Shown here in pieces: positions 31,001 to 40,235 of a stretch of DNA of 45,381 nucleotides. Position 1 is the stretch's first letter. Every line of letters starts with the position of its first letter. The position numbers and the translations under genes are program-made. The stretch is from Candidatus Melainabacteria bacterium (GTDB taxonomy: Bacteria > Cyanobacteriota > Vampirovibrionia > LMEP-6097), in the NCBI GenBank assembly GCA_018695135.1, contig JABHOV010000101.1, positions 1 through 45,381 on the forward strand, in the 5' to 3' direction. A model generated the notes under the pieces. That model was given only the letters and a program-made list of their open reading frames with translations. It made no database searches and had not been told where the DNA came from.

Positions 31001-31759
31001 CAACTTTTTACCAGCCCAATAAATTGGATAAACTACATCATAAAACTTCTGTTTGCCCTGCAATTTGTCGTAGATCTTATTGGCTTCAGCGTTCCAGAGA
31101 TTTATTGACTTATCTCTTTTGACTTTGGTCTTGGTGTCTTTGTTTAAGCAAGTGTCCAAGATTTCAGCAGCTCTTGTTTCGGTAACAGGGATGCCAATAT
31201 CAGTTCCAATCTCAATGATTTTAGCTTTGGCGTATTTGCTGTCCGATCTGAATTTATTAAAGTCAACTTGGGTGACACCAGGCTCTGTTTTCCACATGTC
31301 TAAGAACTTAAACAGCTTCACTCTTGTTGGTCCAAAGATTTCAAGATACTTGATGAAATGATCTTGAGCACTGAGGTCACTGTATTGAGTAAACTCATCT
31401 TGCATATCGCGGCGGATTTCACGGAACCAATAAAACTCCGCTTGCATCGCTTCTTTGTGATCGCGGAATGAATAGATGATCTTGAAATTCTTTAAGGCAA
31501 ATTCATTTAGCAAGGGCTTGGCGATATGTCCAAAAACAAACTCACCAGCTTGAACTCCATAGAGTGCTTGATCTATTTTGAGCGGGACTTTGGCTTTGGA
31601 AGGGGTGAATTTGTTTACTTCCTCTCCAAAGAGTAAAAGGTTTTCGGCGTGATTCTTGGCAACATGTAGGTGACGATTCTTGGCACCAATTTCGCTGAGG
31701 ATTTCGGCAAGAAAATAAGTGCCGGCCTTCGGTATTGTAGTTAGTAAAATTGGCTTCAT
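30989..31759 (-). CDS. Sulfotransferase-like protein, 256 aa
   Basis: A second sulfotransferase family member, unlike the one at 27490. The PAPS 5'-phosphosulfate loop reads LLTTIPKAGTYFLAEIL (PKAGTxxL) near residues 5-21 and the 3'-phosphate site FKIIYSFRDHKEAMQAEF near 91-108. The rest fits the Sulfotransfer fold loosely. It lies upstream of (same strand as) no other gene and is followed convergently by ATPase 1, with the galactofuranose block 150 bases upstream on the same strand. A role in sulfating the surface glycan made by that block is a reasonable inference. The upstream gap is a palindromic element. Confidence 0.75.
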   Translation of the reverse strand: MKPILLTTIPKAGTYFLAEILSEIGAKNRHLHVAKNHAENLLLFGEEVNKFTPSKAKVPLKIDQALYGVQAGEFVFGHIAKPLLNEFALKNFKIIYSFRDHKEAMQAEFYWFREIRRDMQDEFTQYSDLSAQDHFIKYLEIFGPTRVKLFKFLDMWKTEPGVTQVDFNKFRSDSKYAKAKIIEIGTDIGIPVTETRAAEILDTCLNKDTKTKVKRDKSINLWNAEANKIYDKLQGKQKFYDVVYPIYWAGKKLLKV

Positions 31760-31886
31760 AAACTAGTCCTGAAATCGCCCATGACTGCGTTACGCTCGCC
31801 ACAAGAAGTCATCATTGACGGCTCAGTCAACTCAGCCTTCTTGTAACTTCGCAAGCCTTGTCCTGAACGATTTCATAACCAGTTTA
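31760..31886. repeat. CTGCGTTA/GCAAGCCTTG palindromic element (intergenic copy)
   Basis: Imperfect outer arms (AAACTAGTCCTGAAATCG near 31760, CGATTTCATAACCAGTTT near 31868) flank CCCATGACTGCGTTACGCTCGCC and TTCGCAAGCCTTGTCCTG. The interior CGGCTCAGTCAACTCAGCC (31819-31837) is identical to the copy inside the 422-aa gene. It fills the gap between the sulfotransferase and GT2 genes. Confidence 0.8.
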
Positions 31887-31907
31887 ACACATAATGAGTT
31901 GTGATCT

Positions 31908-33164
31908 TTAAGCCACCATGGTTCCATAACCCGGATAAACAACGACCTTCTTTCTAAAACAAGGAAAGAAAAAGCTACTCTCAAAGTCCCCATCCATAAT
32001 GATTTCTTTATTGGTAAACAAATTCATCAATTGCCCCAAAGCAGTCTTGAGAAGCCCATTAGAATAAAGCAAGACTTCAGAGCCTTCTGTTATTTTAGCT
32101 CCGCTGATTTCCAAGAAACGATCAAGATTAGCTTGATTGCTAAAAACATAAAGGCGATCTTTGCTTTCGCTCCAGTCTTTATTCATCAATGGCTGATATT
32201 TCTCTAGAGGAAAGTCTTGCTGGGCTTTTTTGCCAAGCATAAAATCCCAAATGGCTTTAAAGCCAAGCCCCGCATTTTTAAAATAGCCATGAAGAGTCAA
32301 GTAGATAGACCAAGCAAAGAATTTAGCAAAGACCAGCGGCAAAGCAATCAATTTATGTTCTTTATATAGATACAAAAGATTGCGAATATTGTAGTACTTG
32401 ATCCAAGTTGCTTGCTTGCATTGTAGTGACTCATGAAAAACAATAGAGCGAGGATTGCAATAAATTGCCATGCCTTGTTTTGGAGCACGCAAACACCAAT
32501 CAACATCATCAAAATGAATAAATAAATCATCCCAGTAACCAAGCTTGGTGATTGACTTACGGGTTTTGAGTAAGGAAGCCGCTGCGCAGTATTCTACCTT
32601 ACGTTCTTGCAGTAAGTCATCGGTGATTTCGGTGAAATTTTCGCCAGCATTTTGCATATCAACTCGAGCCTTACCCCAATCCATAAACGCGCCAATCTCG
32701 CTTATCAGTTCTGGTTTATCAAGCTGGAGGATCATTGAACCAGCGGCAGCAGCGTTTGGATTGTTTTTGATAGTGTCCATTAACCAGTTAAGAGAGTTTG
32801 GGTGAACTACTACATCATTATCCAGTAGCCAGATATAGTCATTATCCAGCTTCTCTATTGCATAACGCATGCCGGTATTGAAGCCACCTGCCCCGCCTAG
32901 ATTGGCACCTGTTTGAATCACCGTGATCGCATCTCCAAACTCAGCTCTGAGCTTTTCTTCAGAACCGTCTGCTGATGCGTTGTCTATAACGACAATGTCT
33001 AGAAGTTCTCTTTTATAGTTCAAGTGCTCAAAAGAGAGAATCAATTCTCTAATGTATTTGTGTTTGTTGTAAGTCACCATGATTACAGTCACGGTATCGT
33101 CATGTAGAGGGATCTCTTGATGATCTTTTTCTTTGTAGAGTAGTGCAAGGTCAGAGTTGTGCAT
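31908..33164 (-). CDS. GT2 glycosyltransferase, galactofuranosyltransferase-like
   Basis: A 418-residue protein starting at ATG 33164, which shares one base with the upstream stop (TAATG), so translation is coupled to the next GT2 gene. A longer frame adds 14 residues. It has the GT-A plan TVIMVTYNKHKYIRELILSF, DIVVIDNASADGSEE, GGAGGFNTGM and the DDD-type motif YIWLLDNDVVVHP, then FIHFDDVDWCLRAP. The GGAGGF-x-x-G block is typical of rhamnosyl/galactofuranosyl GlfT-like enzymes. With glf 1 kb upstream on the same strand it probably adds galactofuranose to a surface glycan. The C-terminal ~140 residues have no named domain. Confidence 0.85.
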   Translation of the reverse strand: MHNSDLALLYKEKDHQEIPLHDDTVTVIMVTYNKHKYIRELILSFEHLNYKRELLDIVVIDNASADGSEEKLRAEFGDAITVIQTGANLGGAGGFNTGMRYAIEKLDNDYIWLLDNDVVVHPNSLNWLMDTIKNNPNAAAAGSMILQLDKPELISEIGAFMDWGKARVDMQNAGENFTEITDDLLQERKVEYCAAASLLKTRKSITKLGYWDDLFIHFDDVDWCLRAPKQGMAIYCNPRSIVFHESLQCKQATWIKYYNIRNLLYLYKEHKLIALPLVFAKFFAWSIYLTLHGYFKNAGLGFKAIWDFMLGKKAQQDFPLEKYQPLMNKDWSESKDRLYVFSNQANLDRFLEISGAKITEGSEVLLYSNGLLKTALGQLMNLFTNKEIIMDGDFESSFFFPCFRKKVVVYPGYGTMVA

Positions 33165-34081
33165 TAAACAGTAGCCTTTGTCTTGAGCGCGAAGCCGTCT
33201 TTGCAAGCGCGGATTATAGTTCCAAAATATTCTTTTTTCTTTTTGTAGTGTCTTGAGTGCAAAATCCAGCTGGTTAATTTAGCAAGAAAGACCAGTGGGA
33301 ACAGCAGTCCAGCAGCGGTCTTGTAGAAATGCAGCGAATTGCGGTAGGCATAGTACTTCTTCCAGATTTGGTCATCATAACTATCGACAAAAGTAGCTGA
33401 GTCATGATAGAAAACTAAATCTGAATGATAAGCATTTCTGTAACCGAGATTAGTCAGCTCTAGTGTATAAAGCCAATCGTCGCAATAAATAAATAATTCT
33501 TTGCGCGGCAGTCCAAGCTCTTCTCTAACTATTTTGGTTTTTACAAAGAACCCTACAAAGCTAGAATAATCTACGGTTTCATCGTTTGAATTCTCAAGCT
33601 GGTCGTAGCTCAAGTAATGACTGTCCTTGACAAAGAAATACTTCAAGAATCTACTTAATGATTTAAATGGATTAAGTCCTGGTCTATTAAAGTCAGCAAT
33701 CTTACCGTCTGGTGTAACTACTCGACAACTAACAGCTCCTGTTTCTTCGGTAATTTGAATTGCGCGAAATTTATCAATCAAGCCTTCACTCGGATAAGCA
33801 TCGTCGTCATAGATTAAAACCCAGTCAGCATCCGTGTTTTCTGTTGCGTGCTTAGTCCCGTGATAAAAACCACCAGCGCCGCCACTATTTTCTTCCATGT
33901 TGAGAATCATTAGGCGAGGGTCAGTTTGCTCAGAGAGCCAGTCCTTGGTGTCGTCTGTTGATTTGTTGTTGACGACTACTACGTAGTCAATGCTTTGAGC
34001 TAAGACTGACGAGATTGCCAGCTTGAGTTTTTCAAGGCGGTTGTAAGTTACTATTACAGCTGCCACTTTGTCATTAGTCAT
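33164..34081 (-). CDS. GT2 glycosyltransferase, galactofuranosyltransferase-like
   Basis: A 305-residue GT2 enzyme, with VAAVIVTYNRLEKLKLAISS, VVVVNNKSTDDTKDW, ENSGGAGGFYHGTKHA and the metal-binding VLIYDDDAYPSE, and a later FIYCDDWLYTLEL. Same subfamily as the preceding gene (GlfT1-like), though the two are not close. A ribosome site, AGGAG, lies eight bases before ATG 34081. It is translationally coupled to the downstream GT2 gene and sits next to glf, which makes UDP-galactofuranose. The block reads glf, GT2, GT2 on the minus strand, though a repeat hairpin separates glf from the first. Confidence 0.87.
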   Translation of the reverse strand: MTNDKVAAVIVTYNRLEKLKLAISSVLAQSIDYVVVVNNKSTDDTKDWLSEQTDPRLMILNMEENSGGAGGFYHGTKHATENTDADWVLIYDDDAYPSEGLIDKFRAIQITEETGAVSCRVVTPDGKIADFNRPGLNPFKSLSRFLKYFFVKDSHYLSYDQLENSNDETVDYSSFVGFFVKTKIVREELGLPRKELFIYCDDWLYTLELTNLGYRNAYHSDLVFYHDSATFVDSYDDQIWKKYYAYRNSLHFYKTAAGLLFPLVFLAKLTSWILHSRHYKKKKEYFGTIIRACKDGFALKTKATV

Positions 34082-34136
34082 TCTTATACTCCTTCATGGA
34101 GCACTTGCTTCGCTGCGGGTCCAACCCTTTGTGTGG

Positions 34137-34173
34137 CGACATCACTAGCAAGACTTCGCTTTGCAGGATGTCT
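34137..34173. repeat. GACATCACTAG hairpin between glf and GT2 (copy of 7759-7796)
   Basis: CGACATC pairs with GATGTCT around inner GCAAGActtcgCTTTGC. The preceding GCTTCGCTGCGGGTCCAAC also matches the sequence before the 7759 copy. It fills the 34082-34179 gap. Confidence 0.75.
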
Positions 34174-34179
34174 AGTCTC

Positions 34180-35364
<1,185 letters not shown>

Positions 35365-35375
35365 CTACAATCGCG

Positions 35376-35424
35376 CCACATTGCGCCACTATTTACTGGC
35401 ACAAGTAGCGCAATGTGGCATAAT
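35376..35424 (+). promoter_or_regulatory. Palindromic operator and -10 upstream of fic
   Basis: CCACATTGCGCCACT (35376-35390) and AGTAGCGCAATGTGG (35404-35418) are complements with one mismatch, spaced 13 bases. The -10-like CATAAT (35419-35424) abuts the right arm, and ATG 35433 follows eight bases later. This is a plausible autoregulatory site for the winged-helix domain of the Fic protein. Confidence 0.5.
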
Positions 35425-35432
35425 AGTCATAG

Positions 35433-36563
35433 ATGGTACTTAGTAATGAACCAAGTCAAGCATTATTAGCAGAATTGCACAATTTGCAAGCTGATTTGAT
35501 TAAGGCCTGTAATCTAATTGAGGAGTCTAGTGAAGCGGAAAAGTCTTACTTAAATCGTCAAGCCTTAATTAGTAATATCGGTAGCTCAACGAGAATAGAA
35601 AATGCGGTGCTCACCGATAATCAAATTGAATGGATAAACACCCAATTAAAAGAAGATGCCAAGCCTACTGCTTTTGAAGAAAAGAAATCCTTTATCTTAG
35701 ACAAACTCTCCAAAGACAGGGAGAGAAGTCTTGAAGAAGTAATTGGTTGTAAAGAAATATTAGAAGTTGTATTTCAACAATTCCACGAATTTCATCCATT
35801 GACTGAAACCATTGTCAGGGGCTTACACCATAAATTATTACAACACTATCCCAAAGCTCAGCACTTCGCTGGTCAGTATAAAAGCTCAGAGAATAAAGTT
35901 GTTTCTCATAATCATGATACTGGTGAGAACAAGACGGTGCTGGAACCTGCTAGCCCAGGTACTATTACTGAAACAGCAATGGCAGAACTTGTAAGATGGT
36001 ATAACCTGCATATTAAAGAATATCCATGGACAATTCTTCTAAGTACTGAGTTTGTTTTTCGTTTTCTTGCGATTCATCCGTTTCAGGATGGTAATGGCAG
36101 GCTCGGGCGTGCTTTGTTTTTGCTTAGCCTCTTGCAATCTCCCAATAAATATATAGCTACAGTAATTGGCTATATCTCAATCGATCGCCAAATTGAAAAA
36201 AACAAGAGCCAGTACTACCAAGTTCTGCAACAAAGCTCCTCAGGCAAGTTTTATGCTGATCCTAAACAATATAACTTGGATTCATTGCACTGGTTTTTTA
36301 TCAAAATCATTAAATCAGCTATTGCCGATGTATATTTCTACCATGCTAAATACCACAAACTCCAAAAACTAAGCGAGTCAGCAACGACTGTGCTTAATAG
36401 CTTTAAAAACAATCCAAAACCCAAACTAAAAATCTCAGATCTTGAACAAGACCTAGACTTGCCTCGCAGAACGATACAAAGATCTCTAAAGACCTTAACG
36501 GACAAAGCATTTATACAGAAACTAGGAGCTGGTTCTGATACTAAGTATCAACTTGTTTTTTAA
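35433..36563 (+). CDS. Fic domain protein (putative AMP-transferase) with N-terminal inhibitory motif
   Basis: Fic proteins transfer AMP (or another phosphoryl group) from a nucleotide to a target hydroxyl. The catalytic loop AIHPFQDGNGRLGRALF is near residues 213-229, matching HxFx[D/E]GNGRxxR with all key residues. The N-terminal part contains SSTRIENAVLTDNQ, whose S-T-R-I-E-N fits the [S/T]xxxE[G/N] inhibitory helix of class II Fic proteins. Activity is probably self-restrained. The C-terminal ~60 residues (KISDLEQDLDLPRRTIQRSL, then LGAGSDTKYQL) form a winged-helix DNA-binding domain, suggesting autoregulation. It stands alone, with no separate Phd-type antitoxin, next to the HipA/HipB pair. 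Confidence 0.9.
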   Translation: MVLSNEPSQALLAELHNLQADLIKACNLIEESSEAEKSYLNRQALISNIGSSTRIENAVLTDNQIEWINTQLKEDAKPTAFEEKKSFILDKLSKDRERSLEEVIGCKEILEVVFQQFHEFHPLTETIVRGLHHKLLQHYPKAQHFAGQYKSSENKVVSHNHDTGENKTVLEPASPGTITETAMAELVRWYNLHIKEYPWTILLSTEFVFRFLAIHPFQDGNGRLGRALFLLSLLQSPNKYIATVIGYISIDRQIEKNKSQYYQVLQQSSSGKFYADPKQYNLDSLHWFFIKIIKSAIADVYFYHAKYHKLQKLSESATTVLNSFKNNPKPKLKISDLEQDLDLPRRTIQRSLKTLTDKAFIQKLGAGSDTKYQLVF

Positions 36564-36652
36564 GAACTAATCTACGAGCAAGCAAAAGTGCCCATATTGT
36601 TTTTCTTGCATTTTATTGTGTCCCACGCTTGATAACTAGTATTCTATCAAAC

Positions 36653-36682
36653 AAAAAGCTGAAAAAGGCAGACGCGGCCCCT
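36653..36682. repeat. Left 30-bp direct repeat flanking the hipA-hipB module
   Basis: AAAAAGCTGAAAAAGGCAG followed by ACGCGGCCCCT, identical over 30 bases to 38481-38510, 1828 bases away. The pair boxes the hipB and hipA genes with all of their upstream operator region. Confidence 0.8.
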
Positions 36683-37187
36683 AATGAAAAGTATAAATCA
36701 ATTTGCAAAACTCCTGCCAGCTTTGTATTGGAGGATATTCTTCCCAAAGATCATCGTATTTCAGCATATCTTCTGAAACACTTTGCATAAATTGAAAAAC
36801 AGGATTTTTCTTCTCGTTATCATCTTCAGGAAAAGCATACTGTTCACCCTTGGAGCCAAATAAATAAACGGGATGTCCAGGGTCTGCATTATGCAACATG
36901 CCAGAGACAAAATAAGGATCTTTTTTCACTCCGTCAACAAGTATTTTGAACATCATTAATCGAAAAGAATATGGATCTTTAATATCCAGCTCCAAACCTA
37001 AGCTATCACAGATTCCAAGCACAGTAGTAAGCTGAATATTCTGATCCGCCTGTTCAAATCTTGAAATTGTCTGAAAACTTATTCCAGTTATTGCAGAAAG
37101 GTTTTTTTGAGTTATATCCTCCGCTTTCCTTTTAGTTTTGACCTTGGCTACTAGTTTTGACCAATATTTTTGAATAAGCCTTTCCAT
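36681..37187 (-). CDS. HipB-like antitoxin / XRE-family regulator
   Basis: A 168-residue protein with an XRE helix-turn-helix at residues about 16-70 (KRKAEDITQKNLSAITGISF, QTISRFEQADQNIQLTTVLG) and an extra ~95-residue C-terminal part without recognised domain (FRLMMFKILVDGVKKDPYFV, and a Trp-rich end). It overlaps the 3' end of hipA by 37 bases, so the pair is co-translated. The gene order is toxin first, then antitoxin, opposite to E. coli hipBA. The protein is larger than typical HipB (about 90 residues). It probably represses the pair through the TTTGATAT sites upstream of hipA. Confidence 0.8.
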   Translation of the reverse strand: MERLIQKYWSKLVAKVKTKRKAEDITQKNLSAITGISFQTISRFEQADQNIQLTTVLGICDSLGLELDIKDPYSFRLMMFKILVDGVKKDPYFVSGMLHNADPGHPVYLFGSKGEQYAFPEDDNEKKNPVFQFMQSVSEDMLKYDDLWEEYPPIQSWQEFCKLIYTFH

Positions 37188-38335
37188 CTTTTTTCTATAT
37201 GCTCCTTAAATTGTTTTCTTAGATCTGGGTTAAGCTCTGTTTTGCTGTCTATAAATTGGTAAACCAAATCTAAACGCTTTTCAAAATCCTTTGTTATATT
37301 CCAAAGTACCCTCTCATTGAAACCAAAGCCTTCAACTAAAATCTTAAGATGCTTGGCTTTGAGATCTTGGATTGCAGGATTCAATTTGGCAATGAGATCT
37401 AAAGCCATCTCATCTGCTAGTTTGTAATATCTCACAAAAACCATATCGTAGATTGGTGTAAAATTCAAAGCATCTCTTTGACGGAACATAGCAAAGTTTT
37501 TCAAGTGGGCATCAGTATTGCCCAATAAAATACAGGCAAGTATTCTTCTAAGTAGTTTCTCCGTGTCAGCTTTAGTACATAAGCGGCTAGCATTCATATA
37601 ATCAGCCATATCCTTATAACTACCAAAATATTTATCATCAGATTGTTCATTCAATAGTTGAGTAAACTCTTCAAAATGTAATTTGCTGCCATCTTCATTT
37701 CTATCAAATCTTTTGACCAAGAGCGCTTGCCCTAATCCTTCAAGTTCAGATATTTCAACTTCGGCAACCTTATCGTTAAACAAAAGCAGCTCTGTTGCTT
37801 TCATTGTCAAGAATTCATTCTCTATTATTAGTGGAAACTCTCCTGGCAGCTTTGCGATATGCGTAGAAGCTTCTGGATAATGAGCTGGATAAAATTGATT
37901 TCCTTTCTTTACTGCAAGTAGCTTAGGTTGGACACCAGAGATAGAAGCCTTGGAACCAAGACTAAGCCGCTGGAAATAATCCTCCATATCAATCTTGATT
38001 TGGTAATTCGGATTAGGGTCAACGATCGTTACGGCACCAATCAAATCAGCACCAAAGGCTATTAATAATTTAAACCGATCTGCTTCTTTTGCGCCGATTG
38101 ACTTTGCTTGTATCTTAGCTAGTCTGCCTTCGGCAATCAAATTATCAAAGAACGAATGCAAGCTATTCTTACTTAGATGTTCTTTGCTACTTATGGCTAG
38201 TTGCGTTGAAATTGATACTTGCCTAGTTTGAAACTCTTCATCGTAGCTAAATAAATAGTCGCCACCGGGCCTTTGCTCTAAAATACCAGCAAAATCGTTG
38301 TGAAAATAAACTTTAGCCCAATTATTCGCTGCCAT
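37151..38335 (-). CDS. HipA-family serine/threonine kinase toxin
   Basis: HipA phosphorylates targets such as a tRNA synthetase and halts growth. The 394-residue protein has the N-terminal subdomain (WAKVYFHNDFAGILEQRPGG, FFDNLIAEGRLAKI). The kinase core follows, with SKASISGVQPKLLAV near 128-142 (the auto-phosphorylation loop and P-loop), LVKRFDRN near 206-213 (ATP lysine), LGNTDAHLKNFAMF near 271-284 (catalytic loop with Asp and Asn) and FTPIYDMV near 292-299 (metal-binding Asp). All catalytic residues seem present. It is co-translated with HipB and its 5' region carries several palindromic operators. The whole module lies between 30-bp direct repeats, which suggests movement as a unit. Confidence 0.92.
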   Translation of the reverse strand: MAANNWAKVYFHNDFAGILEQRPGGDYLFSYDEEFQTRQVSISTQLAISSKEHLSKNSLHSFFDNLIAEGRLAKIQAKSIGAKEADRFKLLIAFGADLIGAVTIVDPNPNYQIKIDMEDYFQRLSLGSKASISGVQPKLLAVKKGNQFYPAHYPEASTHIAKLPGEFPLIIENEFLTMKATELLLFNDKVAEVEISELEGLGQALLVKRFDRNEDGSKLHFEEFTQLLNEQSDDKYFGSYKDMADYMNASRLCTKADTEKLLRRILACILLGNTDAHLKNFAMFRQRDALNFTPIYDMVFVRYYKLADEMALDLIAKLNPAIQDLKAKHLKILVEGFGFNERVLWNITKDFEKRLDLVYQFIDSKTELNPDLRKQFKEHIEKRWKGLFKNIGQN

Positions 38336-38346
38336 AAATCCAATGT

Positions 38347-38478
38347 ATTTGATATTCTACCCCAATACCATGCTAAATATCAAATATACTCGAATATTAA
38401 TCAAGAACAAAGCTATTTATCAAGTTTATTTGATATCTATACTAATTATATCATAAATATCAATTTTGTTTGATATTT
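38347..38478 (-). promoter_or_regulatory. Multiple TTTGATAT / ATATCAAA operators upstream of hipA
   Basis: Repeated half-sites occur as TTTGATAT at 38347-38356, AAATATCAAATAT at 38375-38387, a palindrome TATCAA...TTTGATATC at 38418-38436, and a further palindrome AATATCAA-ttttg-TTTGATATT at 38456-38478. The clustering upstream of a hip module suggests cooperative binding by the HipB-like protein. The strong AT content makes chance matches possible. Confidence 0.5.
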
Positions 38479-38480
38479 CA

Positions 38481-38510
38481 AAAAAGCTGAAAAAGGCAGA
38501 CGCGGCCCCT
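38481..38510. repeat. Right 30-bp direct repeat flanking the hip module
   Basis: An exact copy of 36653-36682. It lies upstream of the native cstA start; a longer cstA reading frame would run through it. Confidence 0.8.
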
Positions 38511-38549
38511 CTGCTAATGACGGATGGGGTGGTAAATTGTGATACACTG

Positions 38550-38575
38550 AAATGTCCAATGTCAGGATACGACCC
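38550..38575. repeat. Solitary arm of the GGGTCGTATCCTGACAT repeat before cstA
   Basis: AAATGTCCAATGTCAGGATA then CGACCC, identical to the right arm at 19868-19893, without a partner. It is 13 bases before the cstA ATG, in the same orientation as the arms fused to murE. Confidence 0.75.
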
Positions 38576-38588
38576 TTATGCGTCCCTT

Positions 38589-40235
38589 ATGCGTGCAGAC
38601 TTACTAGTAGCTTTAATAACAGTGATTTACCTGCTAGGTTACTTTCTTTACTCTTCTTTTCTCGCTAAAAAGATCTTTAAACTAGATGACAATAAAAAGA
38701 CCCCTGCTCATGAGCTAGAGGACGGCAATGATTTTGTGCCAACGCGCAAGTGGATTTTATTTGGGCATCATTATGCTTCGATTGCTGGTGTCGCGCCAAT
38801 CATTGGTCCTTGTATTGCGGTCTATTGGGGCTGGTTGCCGGCACTCACCTGGGTAGTGCTAGGCAATATTTTTATGGGTGCGGTTCATGACATGGGGATT
38901 TTGCTTCTTTCTGTGCGCAATAAGGCTCAATCATTAGCTGAAGTTGCTGGTCAGTTTCTACCAAAGAAATCCAAAATCGCTTTGTTGTTCATTATTGTTT
39001 TTTTGTTATGGATTGTGACGGCGGCTTTCTCGGTAGTAATCGCTAGACTTTTTGTGACTTACCCAAGTTCGGTTTTGCCTACTATTATTGCTTCTATATT
39101 AGCTTTGATTATGGGGCAGATTCTTTACCGGTCCAAGCTGCATGCACTAGTGCCAAGCTTGATTGCGCTCGCTTTATTGTATGCCAGCATTCCGCTTGGA
39201 GTGAAGTATCCAATAGATTTGACTCTTTGGTTTGAACCGGGGATTGCCACTGCTATTTGGGTTTTGGTTTTGCTTATCTATGCATTTATTGCTTCAGTTT
39301 TGCCCGTCTGGGTTTTATTGCAGCCACGCGATTATATCAACTCTCACCAGATTATTGTGGGACTTGGAATTCTGGTTATTGGAATTTTTGTAACTAAGCC
39401 AGAGATGGTTGCGCCGATGATTAATTTTGAAGCCGAACGTTCTTGGTTTCCGTTTTTGTTTATTACTGTTGCTTGCGGCGCGATAAGTGGCGCACATGGT
39501 TTGGTTGCAAGTGGTACTACCGCTAAGCAAATCAATAAGGAATCTGACATCCGTCCAATTGCTTATGGTGGCATGCTCTTAGAGGGCTTCCTTGCTTTGC
39601 TTGCGGTGATCGCAGCGAGTGCTGGCTTTGCAAACAATGAGGGTTGGTGCGAGCACTACGGATCTTGGGCACATGCTTCTCGTCACGGGCTTGATGCCTT
39701 TGTGCAAGGCTCTGTGAGTTTTATGACTCATTTTAATTTGGGTCCAGAAATTGCAGCAGCTTTTATTGCGGTGATTATAATTTCATTTGCTGCTACAAGT
39801 CTTGATACTTTATTTCGTATCCAAAGATATATGCTTGAAGAGATTTCTGTACTTGTGAAATTCAAGCCATTAGGCAATCGTTATATTGCTTCTTTACTTG
39901 CTGTTGCTACCGTATCAATGATGGTCTATTCTGATGGCATTACCAAAGTAGAGGGCGCCTTTACTTTATGGCCACTTTTTGGTACTACTAATCAATTACT
40001 AGCTTCACTTGCTTTGATGATACTGGCGCTGTTTCTGATGGAGCTTGGCTCTAACAATCTCTATGTCTTGATCCCAGGGATCATCCTGACAATACTTACC
40101 ATGATTGCAAACACAATGGGAGTGATGGATTTCTGGCGCGACGCCAATTATTTACTGGCAGCTTTTGCTGTTTTGGTTTTATTTTTGCAGTTGTATATTG
40201 TTAAAGACATCAGCAGGAGCTTATTGAAGAAGTGA
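38589..40235 (+). CDS. cstA: Carbon starvation protein A (CstA) family transporter
   Basis: CstA proteins are multi-span inner-membrane transporters (peptides, pyruvate). The 548-residue protein starts at ATG 38589, where the typical first span begins (LVALITVIYLLGYFLYSSFL). A longer frame to 38466 adds 41 residues, largely made of repeat sequence, so I reject it. Family motifs include FVPTRKWILFGHHYASIAG, APIIGPCIAVYWGWLPALTW, GNIFMGAVHDMGILLLS, and CGAISGAHGLVASGTTAKQI (the SGxHxLxxSGTT core), with about 15 membrane helices. The gene overlaps the next transporter start by four bases (GTGA). A partial REP arm sits right before it, so its promoter may have been replaced. Confidence 0.9.
   Translation: MRADLLVALITVIYLLGYFLYSSFLAKKIFKLDDNKKTPAHELEDGNDFVPTRKWILFGHHYASIAGVAPIIGPCIAVYWGWLPALTWVVLGNIFMGAVHDMGILLLSVRNKAQSLAEVAGQFLPKKSKIALLFIIVFLLWIVTAAFSVVIARLFVTYPSSVLPTIIASILALIMGQILYRSKLHALVPSLIALALLYASIPLGVKYPIDLTLWFEPGIATAIWVLVLLIYAFIASVLPVWVLLQPRDYINSHQIIVGLGILVIGIFVTKPEMVAPMINFEAERSWFPFLFITVACGAISGAHGLVASGTTAKQINKESDIRPIAYGGMLLEGFLALLAVIAASAGFANNEGWCEHYGSWAHASRHGLDAFVQGSVSFMTHFNLGPEIAAAFIAVIIISFAATSLDTLFRIQRYMLEEISVLVKFKPLGNRYIASLLAVATVSMMVYSDGITKVEGAFTLWPLFGTTNQLLASLALMILALFLMELGSNNLYVLIPGIILTILTMIANTMGVMDFWRDANYLLAAFAVLVLFLQLYIVKDISRSLLKK

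Noticed and set aside
31542-31802. 86-codon minus-strand frame
   Set aside because: Out-of-frame shadow of the second sulfotransferase.
38466-38588. 41-codon N-terminal extension of cstA
   Set aside because: Encoded by the hip-flanking direct repeat and a REP arm; the family sequence begins at ATG 38589.
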